DNA of 64,000 nucleotides from Struthio camelus. Its lineage: Eukaryota > Chordata > Aves > Struthioniformes > Struthionidae. Both the position numbers and the translations under genes were made by a program. A model generated the notes under the pieces. That model was not told where the DNA came from. It saw only the letters and a list, made by a program, of their open reading frames with translations, and did no database searches. The stretch spans positions 1,177,501 through 1,241,500 of the forward strand of contig NC_090953.1 in assembly GCF_040807025.1 (NCBI RefSeq), read 5' to 3'. This document shows positions 50,801-62,800 of the stretch, piece after piece. Each line of letters begins with the position of its first letter. Position 1 is the first letter of the stretch.

Positions 50801-53800
50801 ACATAGGCTTCATATCCTGCTTGCTGAATCCTAGAACAAAAAGAACACCAGTTAATACATATGGTTCTCAACTATCTGTCAAATACAAATATCTCCCACG
50901 TAAATAAGTACATGCAAAGATCACTAACCTCACACAGGTAGCACGGGACGTATTTACTAACCAAGATTTTCACATTTAGAAGAAACGCAGGTATGAGAAT
51001 AAAGCCTTGTACATGATAAACGTTCAAAGGACAGGCACAGAGTTTAAAATCTAATAAACTTTAATAAAAACTACAGTCAATGCAAATGACACTATAATTA
51101 ATCGTATGAAACCCCTGCCAGTAGTTTTTAGTACAAAATGTTCCACTGCAGAATTTACAATCTAAGCACTGCAGCATCAAGAACCTGAAATTTATTTGTG
51201 TATTTCACTGAATTAACTGCAAAGGGCTTCAGAACAGTGGCTGGTTCACTGGATGTCTGAAATCTTTCCATACTAGTAACTGGAAAACTCAGGGATGCTC
51301 GAGTCTGACAGGCATTTTAAATTCATCGTGCCTTAAAATATTAATTACTGCAATCTACACTAAGGCAGTTTTCCCTTTTGCCCAAATCTTAGCTAACCGC
51401 ATAAGAAAAATTGATTTGTATGGAAATGACTAAAGGAAACACACAGTGACTAGTACACAAACAAGACGTTCTAGAAACAAATGCTGATTTCTTCTCTGAT
51501 GTCACTGGTACAGTAATTCTGACTATCTTTAGAGCAAATTTTATATATCCAAGCAAGACATGTAATTCGACCGCATCCTTTTAAACGTATGGTTTTGAAG
51601 CCCCAGCCAAAAAAGTTAATTTCTTCAATCTCCAGTATATTACCTTTCCTATTATTTTAAATGAAAAAGTAACATTCTTAGGAATTGTCAAAGTGGCATC
51701 CTTTTTCTACAAAGTGACCTAGAAGCTCAGTTCACTAGAAGAAAAGCCTACCTGTGTTTGATATGACTGGAACAGTCTTCACCTTCACTCCTTGCTTTCA
51801 TTGTGTGGATATTATTTAGCAATTCAAATTAAAGCTCACTCTCTTTTAGGTGATATTTTATTTCTACGCTAGCAAATGCTAGACTGGATGGATTTCCAGG
51901 ACACTTAATATTTCAAGTGGTTAACATGTAAATCATACATCATTCTGTGCTCTTGGGATGAACTGCACACCACTCCTGTTTGCTGTCAAGGAGGATTAAG
52001 GTCATTCTGCGTGCTAGGTTGTAACATCAAAAGAACGATCCAAATACCATTTTTTAGAAGACTTACAATTGTTTGGGAGATTTGCTCTTTAGTAACTGCT
52101 GGACCAAAAATGTACCAAAAGCAAATGATGGACGTCCATGGTGCAAATAGTACAAAAAATCCAGTCGTTCCATTATAGCGTGTTTGTTCACCAGTTCAGG
52201 GGAAGAAAAATGGGGAAAGTCACTTGACGTATCTAGAAAGAACATCATCATTTTTATGAGCTGGTAAACAGTTGATTTAAACATAGGAAACGGCTTTCAG
52301 CTACTGAACACAGGATGACAGTCAAATACCTCTCCTGCTCTAATTTAAACCTCAACACACCCAATCCCACGGGAATTCCACTTCTCATTGTAAAAACAGA
52401 ACTTGAACTTTTTCTAACAGCCACGGTCAGATCGTTTCTTCTTAGGATCTCAATTTGCCTTTAAAAGAAGAAAATAATGCTTTCCTACCTCATAGTACTT
52501 TTATAACAATTTCTGTCTGTGAAGAGCTTAGGGGAAAAAAGACAATCCATCTAGCCATGAGTTAATTTCAAAGCCAATTTTTAGTAAAATCAGGGGGGTT
52601 TTTTGTAAAAGGAATGTCCCTTTGAGTAGGTCTATCAGCCAAACGACACCACAGAAAGGTATTTTACCCCAAGTAAAGAGGCTAACAAAACATATAAAAC
52701 TGGAGAGCGACATACCTGATAAAGCAAGAGTATTTGTTGACTGCCAGCCAAACAATTTAGTGGGATCAAAGGGCACTAATGACTGAAAGATTAGACACAA
52801 AATACACTCAGTCAGCTTAAAATTTTCACATCAGATCAAACTAGAGAATATTTCAGGAAGCTACAGCAGCAGACAATTAAGAATTGCCTGCGCTGCTCGT
52901 TGTATCTTGTGCAGTTCTCTCTCAAAAGCACGTATTTATCTACTGATATAGGACCAGAATGCAACCAAGGGCAAAGAAACGCTTAGACTTTGGTCTAAGG
53001 AAATAGGAAAGAACACGCTCAAGTACTTTGCTGAACTGTAATCTTAGCAAAGCTACCACTTTCCTAATAACGAATAATTCATAGTATTTCTTCCAGCTAT
53101 CAGTTTGTCATTTCATACCACGCATTTCAAGCAGAAGGCATTTGCCCAGAAATGTTTGTCACAAAATTCCAGGAGATGCTATCCTTCAATTCTAAATTTC
53201 AATTTCCCTTAGACAATTTAAAACATTTTAATTTTTATAATACTAAACAACCTGGCTACCAATTACAGCAGGAATATTATTTTTCTGACATTCTAGGACT
53301 GTCACACACAACCGCTGCTGAAGTTAAACACTGCAGATGTCTTTATACGTCTGCAGAAAAAAATGCCAGACTCATTAGGACTAGTACTGAGACACCATTT
53401 ACAAAATAAATTAAAAAAATAAAATAAAGTAGTTAAAAAAATAGAATAAAGCTATTCGCTTTAGCACCCAGTGAAGGGTTCCAAGAAAACAACATTGCCC
53501 CTGCCCACCAGGATTTAGGTGAAAAAAAAAAACTTCTCTTAGTTTACTTTTCTTCTGTCAAACAGCTCTATTAAGAAAAAAATGTGTATACCTGAACAAG
53601 ATGGTAAAGAGAGATGTCAGGTGGCAAAATTCCATGAGAAGTACTCTGGGGAAAGAGAGCAGCTTTGAGCTTGGGATAAGGAGTCAATGCCATTTTTAAG
53701 AGCTGTGGATCAACTTTCCTTACAGTTCTTTCCATGTCTTCATTCTGAAGAACCTATATTGAAAAGATGCAGAATTATTTCACTAGAAAGAAATAATTGC

Positions 53801-56800
53801 ATTAAGAGAATAATAAAATGATCTTTGAATGTGCCAAACTATCAAATTGGCAGGAATTCGGCATATAGTAACAACACAGAAGAAATATTCTGAAAAATAC
53901 TTATAAATTATATTGGACAAACCTTCAACAATAACTGCAGTTTTAGGCTACTCTGCTATATATCACAAAGCTGTCTACATTAATGAAATCTGTTCTACTG
54001 CATGAGTTTTTATTATGTGTTTTTTAATCTCTATAACACAAAACAATTGGTTAGCACAACGTAAGCAGTGGGCAAAAGAGTTTCTGACGTGTGCCCAGAT
54101 TTTTAGTGTTTAAGAAAAAAAATGGAAGCTGAATAATATCTATTCAGACTCAAACAGAAAAGGAGACTAATTACCCATTGTTTCATTTAGTCAAAAACCA
54201 AAAATGACTCTAAAAGGGGATAGTGGTCTAATGAAAATAGGCCCATTTTCAACGTTTATTGAAAATCTTTTCATAAACTAAAACTACTTTAAGAATACAA
54301 GTGTCTGTAAACATTCTCAGCTATAATTGCTATGAAGGAGTTGAAGAATCCAACTTACATCCACTAGGCCTTGCTATTTCTAAACCCTGTAACTTTCTGA
54401 AGCACTCTACTGTGAAAGCAACATTTAGTCAACTGAAAACGAAATATGCAACACCAAACCCATATTTTTGTACGAGAAGAAATTATATAATGTCATTTGT
54501 GTATTCATTTTTAGCACCTTAGTCCTTTCAGTTTTCAACATCAAGGGAGAACTTCTTCAAAAACTTGTCAATAGTTGTTGCACACCGTACCTGATCGATA
54601 CCTCCAGGTGCATACATTGTGGTTGCAAGTGCTAATAGTGTACGCCCTTCCAGTAACATGCTGTTCACACTGGCTTGATTACTAGGAATCAAAATCTGAG
54701 CATTTGCTAGACTAGCCTGAAAAATCATCTTTGGATCTAGAAGGAAGAAAAGTGAGATTTAATTTCACAGAAAAACCTAGTATTATTAATGTATGCTTAA
54801 AACTGTTCTACTACTAAGAAACAAGTTGAATTTTCTATTTCTCTGTTGTTAATTGTGATGCTTTTCTTTATTTACTCACAAATACAGATAAGCCCTTCCA
54901 TGTATTAAGTTTTCCCTGATATCAAGCCACAGTTTTACCTACAAAGATTGAGTTGCATCAAGTCCCGCATTTTTGCATTGCTTTACTAATGACCAATACT
55001 GGTAATTTCTGAAAAAAATGCAAGCTTCACTTGATCAGCATTCTTACACCTGTTAATGCGCGCCTCTACAAAAGATGAAAGGTTTTTTAAAAAGAGTTAA
55101 ATGAATACTGATTTTCAGTCATGAACTAAAAAAAGTCTTGGTCCAAGCAAAGACATAATCCAAGGTGCAGAGAAGCCAAAATGCACCGTAAGATTTAGAG
55201 GAGGCTATGTGTATGCATTTCCTTATGTATTCTCCTGCTCAGCCTTTTACTAAATCAGATCGGAGGCTATGATGATCATACACAAACCAACTTTGACGCA
55301 TCTACAGCCTCAAAATCTTTATGTATTTATACTCGCAACGGCTTAAGCAGAAATTGTCATTACCATATTAGAGAGGGGGAACTGATGCACACATAAATGA
55401 TTTATTATGGTCAAAAAGACATAAACATTGCTCTGTTTATTGCTCTGCAGCAAAACAGAGCAATAAACCCAGATGTCCCAAATAATTGGTTAGCAGCTTA
55501 AACACTGGACTACAGATGGGTGAGGCCAGCCTCCTACCTCGTGGGCTACCGGCAACCCCTCGACACTGCACGAGAAATTCAAACCAGGGATGAGCTTCAT
55601 GCAATTCCTTGTTATCCAAAATAGGACAGTTTGAAGGAGTCAAACTGGAAACAAGACGAGTGGCAGCACAGTGAAAATACAATATGCATTCACAGAAATC
55701 GCTATCCTCTGCCTCAGTAATGCTCATTAAAAGCTAAGAGCATCCAAAAATGCTATAAATTGCTTCTCTAAATGAAAGCAGTAGTTTCCCAAGCTGACAA
55801 CCCTAAACGCTTCCCAAAGAAGGGGCTTAATTCATAAAAACCATTATCTGCATAGTCTGAACATTTTATGCAACCGGTTTAATTGATTTGTAGGCTTTCT
55901 TCTGTCTCATTTCTCCCTTCTTACCCACTTGCACTGTTAGATTGGCATTAGGACTAAGAAATTTTTAATGCAAAGTATTCTTCAAATGCAAAGTATTCAG
56001 ATAGAAATACTGAGTTTTGGAACTTTCTCCTCTTCAAACCCCAGCCAATCTTAGTTTAGATGGAAACCAAGAATTCCTTTATTTGTCAATGTACTGAGAA
56101 TGAACCCATGTCTGCGCTCAAGTGAGGGAGTTTCTAAAGAACAAGTTGGCCTGGCTCACTTAAGATTGCACTGCTTATAGCATTACACCGATTACAGTCT
56201 TTCTTGCCAAGCAGCAAGATCACAGGAAAATTTCTAATGACAGTTATTAAAGTTGTGCTCTGCTATTTAAATCAGCATGTAATCCGATGGATGAATAAAG
56301 CATTCCTACCTGTAATAGTCTAAGTAAGTGTATAATAGATACTGCAAATTATGTTCTAAACAATGAAGGACAAAACAAGTATGGAAGTCCAAACCACTTT
56401 TAGCATTGTATTTTGGAACAGGGTGAGGATTTTGCATTACTCCTCCAAGGTAAGACAATCTTTGGAGCAGAAGTTCAAAATCTTCCAACTCAGAAAGGAC
56501 AAAAATTCCATTTCTATCAGAAAAAAAGAAAAAGCATGCACACTGATTAGGCAGCTGTCTTTCACGAGTTCTGAAATGTGGTTTTAGTTCAAAATTATAA
56601 AGCAGGTCTTTGCTTCTAGGTAGTTATTTCATTACCGAGGCAAACATAACATGCCAAAATACACCAAGTTTGACAGCACTCCACCCATATCTACAGTTCA
56701 CTGCAGAGAACGAGGCGTGAAAAGTGAAATACTACATTTACAACGTTATCCCTTGCACTAAAATGGGCAGCAGGAATATAACCTTTATGGGAGGATTTTG

Positions 56801-59800
56801 ACGGCTCCCCTGCTTGTTACTGTTTTCAGAGTATTGAAAGTGCAAGTATAAGACTAAATTTATTAAAGAATTCGTGCTGTTTTTAAAAAGGTCACCAAAT
56901 ACTATATAAAAATGAATATGTATCAAAGATTCTATTAATATGTACTTTATACGACTACTTGATTTTGGCTCCACGTAAAATAGAAAATTAGTATAACACA
57001 TCACATTAGTATAACCTAATAGAAAATTAGGTATAACATACCTAGCCAGTTTGTTTAATATTTCATTTCTCATGTAGCCACTACATAACATGTTTCGGTC
57101 AATAATGTCTGGAGTCAGAAGGGGCCAGTTAATTGGTCCACACAAAGTCTGGTGGGGCTCAGATTCTTCAATCCATGAACAAAGATTAAGCCAATCATGC
57201 TGAGCTGTCAGGTACCTCCAAAGAGCCTCAGGATTACAGGTCTTGAATTCTGCGTTTAAAAGAAAAAAAACACGCAAAAAGATGAAACCATCACAAACAA
57301 ACACTATCTAGGGAAATACTGACATTTCTTTACCCGTTTATGTATTTTTAATGAGCTAGTATTTCCTTTTGCAAAGATGATGCTGAGATAAATATACTGT
57401 TATAGCTAGTTAGAGCTTTATGTTGGAAAAGCTAAATATAGCACTACACTGTAACCAGCTTTACAAAACACAGAGGATTATCTCATTAACACCAAATAGC
57501 AACTCATTAGAAAAGTCTTTTTCAGCTAGTTCCAGCCTCTTCTCTCCAGGAAAAACACAAATGGCCGTCAAAACACAACAGGACAAAACAGTTTGCTTCT
57601 GACTGAATCAGTAACTTACCCATTTCCATTGATATAAAATAAGCGACCTACTGTGGTAACATACAGCTTTGATTGTATCAACGCCACTCCAACACAATTG
57701 CACTCTACTACTTCAAAGACACTCAAGGTTTTAATTCACAATTTCTTAAACTCTTTAGTACTTGAGTACTTGCCTTTGCGTGTTTTTCTGGGGAGAAGAA
57801 TCATTTCCTGAACAAGCTCATCCCACCACTGAGCCCAGTTAAACATCACTCTGAGTTCTCTATTGTGAACCTGACGTCTATCACAATTCAGGAACGAGTC
57901 TAGAACAGCTGTATGTATGGAAAAGTCTTGTTCCTTTCTCCAGTTCGTGAAACTGCAATGAAGTTTTCCATTAATACATTTTCTACTACTCTTTAAAAAA
58001 CAAGAGATGATGAAAGGATCAGTAAGTTTTGCTAGCTCCTTTTTGAAGAGAACTCTACAAGTGGTAGAAGGACTTACTTCAGTCAAGAGTTTGACAGTGC
58101 ATATAAAAGCGGTTGGCAAAGAATAATTTTTTCCAAAATTGACACATGAAATAGTAAGCATGATAATATTTTTACAATTATTACATTCCTTTGCTAAGAG
58201 ATTTTTTTAAGTTGCACTATGTTGCAATATTATGGATATCATATATCAAAAAAACAGAGTAAATATTCCACCTCAGTATGTTTCACTTGATCAACAATGC
58301 TAATAATAGCCTTAGTTATTAAAAACGCTTCATTTACATTGGTAACATGAGCAGAAGATCTCCATTGCAATAACGAGAGTAAGTCATGACTTAGTTTGGA
58401 AAGAACATGACAGCAATTTTTACATTCATGAAAAAAGTCATCAGTTCCTATACCGCCCCTTACTTCTGCAAATGAAGACCTGTGTCACACAAACGAAATT
58501 ACAGAACACTGCATTTGTTAGTGCAGTAAATCATATGGAACCCAGAAGTCAGCACATTTAAAAGCCTATTGACTTCATTAATTAATAATTAAAATCTATA
58601 AACCGTATTACCTGGAAAGAGACTGAATCTCTTTATTTTCTTGGAAGGATTCTGAGTAAAAGTTTTCAACCTGATGCACAAAGTCTATCATTTTCATCTC
58701 TTTTTCAGAAAAATAATTTTCTTCTTGTAAAGCTTTCACCTTTAATTCAAATTAAAGTATTAGTTTCAATTACAATTCTTCACTAGTTATCATCTATTAA
58801 AGTTGTAAATGACCCTGCAAGTGTAAAGAGTTAACCAACTATCGGAAAAAATGCTGGATGCACTGAGGTAAATACATGTTTATTTAAATTTCAAGAGGGC
58901 CAGGATTTGATACTCTGTGCAAGTAGATGAGAAGTAGATCAGAACCAAAAGAAAGAAATGACACTTCAACCAGTTTTACTTTAACTGCAAATACAAAAGA
59001 CCATAGGTATGTCAACGATGTTTCAGTAGCTGTATTTCATGGATGAAGAGACAAAACCAGTCTGTTCCCATTCTGAAAACGTGCTCAATACAATGTTTCC
59101 TCTCTGCATAAATACAGAAAATTTAAGTTTTCTGAGCTGAGAACATCAGACAGACAAAAAAGGCCTTTTCTACACTTACCAACAAATCTCGTACACTTTT
59201 ATCAACTGTGTAGAAACATATCTTATGCAATTGCTCCTTCACATCAAAACCCTAACAAAAAAGAAGATATTAATTGTACGCAGACTGTACAAATGCAGCT
59301 GTACATTGACAGAATAAATACATCTGCTTTCTTTCCAAAGCACAGAACCTTTTACAAGCATGCTTACGTTCTCTTCACCACATGGAACAGACCAAGTTCA
59401 GTACTGCCCTCACTCACACCTGAATAAAACTACTAGAGATGATGTAATAACCCAGCGGTCTCTGTGATCGCACCAGCACCCTTGCATAGAAAACTTGTAT
59501 CCTTTGCTACTTAACTTGTCACAATCACCTTTACGCTTCTCTGGTCATGACGTCAGTCAACACACATTCATAAATGTGCCCCTCCTTTAAGTTCTGAAGG
59601 AATACTAGCAATCAAACCAGCTCTTAGAAACTTGTTCATTTCCATTGTACAAAATACATTCGGTAGAGTCATAACATCCACAAGAAAACTAAGACCTCCC
59701 CCCCCAACACACTGAGCATTCATTTTATTTCATCTGTCATAAAGGAGTGTTTAGATTTATCAGTATGTTTATTGAATAACTCTCACCATATTTCTTAAAA

Positions 59801-62800
59801 GTTCTGAGGCCTCTCTGGTATTGTCCTTCAGAAGACGGTCATAGACCAGATTCAAACCTGTCTGAATAAATTCCTGAATACTTTGAGCAGGATGCTGACG
59901 CATATGGAAGAAGGTCTGGGCCTCTGGTACTTTGTTGCTTAAAATGGCGTCAGCAATGACTTCCTAAAAGAGAAAAATACTTCTGGAACAAATTGATCCA
60001 ATTAATATACAATGTTACTATCTTTATGCTCCCTATTTTGACTTTTCCCCAATAGTTTGAAGACATTTTCATATTAAGCATTTCCTTCAATACATTTCAT
60101 AATAATACCTGAAAATTGATTATTCATTTTTACCTCTGTTGATAGTTTCTCCCACATTTGGCTTTCCTCTATCGTAGGCATGTCTTCATCAAGATCACTT
60201 CCTATGTGTATGGTATTTGTCTGCAGTCGAGGAATCTTGATCATAAATGTTCTAAGGTCAATAATGTAATCTGATAAAATATTTGCAGCCTTCTGCAGGT
60301 ATTCATCAAGTTCTGTCGAGAACATCCAAGACATCAGTTAAACAGAAATTAACAATACAGCATTCTTATTGCTTATCAACGCATTCTTCCCACTTTAATA
60401 AACTAAACTCACCTCAGCAGAAAGGAGACATCAGCTCTGAACAGGTACTAATACTGACCGCTACCGTTGGAATACAGTCACAATCCTACCAGAGCTCCAG
60501 AGAGGTCCACCTGCCTACACTGATCTGTTTGCCCCTTCAGAGACTAGCAGATGACAACCGAAACGTTTAATCAATCCAATCAATTATTAGTCAGATGAGT
60601 CCTTAAAAACACAGGGGCATTCTACCATAACATTCATGTAGTAAGAAGCAAAGACTATTAAAAATCATACAGAAAAAAATGTTTATTAAAAATAAGAAGC
60701 AATGGCCTGCATTTTTTACTGTCTCAAGAAATCAGTTCCGCTTTCAGATGCATAGCCTGCTGGTTCACAGACTAAAAAGCACCACTGAGACAGAAGCGCA
60801 GACTCCAAAAGCAGGAAAGCGCACTGTACACTGGGACACGTCACCCTGCTCCCCAATAGCTCTTCTCTAGCAAAACAAAGACTGAGCACTTTGGAAACTG
60901 GAAGATAACCTCAAAGCTGCGACACTGAGAAAATCTTTCAGGAAAGGAAGAGAACAGATAGGGAAAATGCCAGTCAGCTGCCCTCTGGAATTCTGTCATT
61001 TTAAAATTTGGTACTCCAGCTTTTCCTCTTTTCTTGAACCTTTCAGCTGTAGCTCAAAGCGCAACATTTCAGCAGTAGTGATAGCTTAAACAGTCACTCG
61101 TTCCCACATCCATCCAGCACACACCGTCAGATGCTTGTTCTTGCTTCTGTGTCATCCTTTGCCTTATACAGTGAACCAGAATGGGAAGGCTCCAGATAAA
61201 AAAATTACCTGGTAGGCTATTTTTCAGCTGTATCAGTCTATTGAATTAATTTATTCCATTCCTCAGCCACAGAAATACTTCTGCCAGTATATTTCAAGTG
61301 GCAGCTCTGAGAAAAGAATGAGCAGCTGACAGCCAAACCCAAGCCATTTAAGTGCACTACTATTAAGCATACAGTGATAACCTTGAAGTCCAATCCTCTC
61401 ATTCTTATGCATCTAGAAGTCCCATTATGACCATACAGACAGTATCCTGTCTGATCTGAAAGCTTGATCAAAAGGCTTTATCTCATAGCTGTTCAGGCTA
61501 ACACACATACTACATTCGGACTAATTTCTCATGTTTACTCCTTAAATAACACCTTTCAGTCACTCAACTCTAGCCCAAGGTTTTTTGTTAATTCTAAGCA
61601 AATTCAGGCTTTCAATCTAAAAACTGAGATGTTCTTACTCATCTAAACAATGACATATTGTATTACTACATGTTTCAAAATTAGCAATCTTACCCTCTGT
61701 ATGCAAAAAAATCTCTTCAAGTTGTTTGTTAAGGAAATTCAATGTGAGGTTTAGCAGCTGCTCCGAAAAGTGTTTACTCTGAGTCTCCAAATCATTTTCT
61801 CTGATTGCTGACCAAAGCAAATTCAAAGCTGGCCTCAGCTCTTCCACATCTGCAATATTTACATAAAAGTTAAAACACCTGCATTCTACCATATGATCGA
61901 TTACTTCACATAAAATTTAAATTAGAACTCATAAAGGTATACTACCAAAAATCTTCTAAGATCTGTCAAAAAATGTTACATGTTTTGCGTTGACATCAAA
62001 ATGCTTAGAATACTGATGCCAATATTCGAACACAGTCAAAAAACACACCTTATGCACCATTTTTCTCTTATTTTCCAGGAGTAGAGAAGCCACAATATAG
62101 CATCATCCAAATGTACAAGAAAACAGGCAAGTCAATGTGCTATCACAAAAAAAAAAAAAAAAACCCACAAATAGAAAGGTAATTACATTTAAACTTAAAC
62201 GTTGCTTAAAGTATTTTACTTACTTTTCAGGTACAACTGGGATGCAGTATCAGTAGCCTGTTCAGATCCAGAGCAGGATGCAGAAAGACTGAAAAGATTT
62301 TCCTTGCTTTTTAAAAACAAGTCTACTGTGTCTAGTTGACGGTTCTCCAAACCAGCCTAAGCAAACAGGCAGCAACACTTATTATACAGATATTCTAAAA
62401 ATGTATATTTTACACTTATTGCTAATGTTTTTACTTCATATTCAGTGACAAAGTATACATGCAGAAAAACAAAGAAATTTAAGCTGTGTGTGCTATAACT
62501 GCAGCTTAAATGAACAAGCTAATTGGTGGAATACCTGCCATGCTCCTTTGGTAGGTTTTGCAGACAACCCTACCCCTATATCTTCAAAGAGACAGTGTTA
62601 TTTCAGCAATTTATTAGAGTTTCATTGGGGATGCCAAATAAATAGCGTGAGAATCATGACTTTGAATATGCTTTCAGCATATTAAAATTGCTATAGAAAA
62701 ACTCCCTGTCAATCCACTTTCCATCCCACCCTTTAAACAACCCCCCCAAAACTCTACCAAACGTCTTCCCCTCTAACCTCCCTCCCTCTAAGCATGACTG

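Noticed and set aside
55437-55727. 96-codon minus-strand frame
   Set aside because: It contains the SPG11 exon 55538-55644 plus intron read-through on both sides.
56738-57304. 188-codon minus-strand frame
   Set aside because: Only 57042-57249 is real SPG11 exon. The remainder is read-through into flanking introns, and the splice sites fit the spatacsin sequence.
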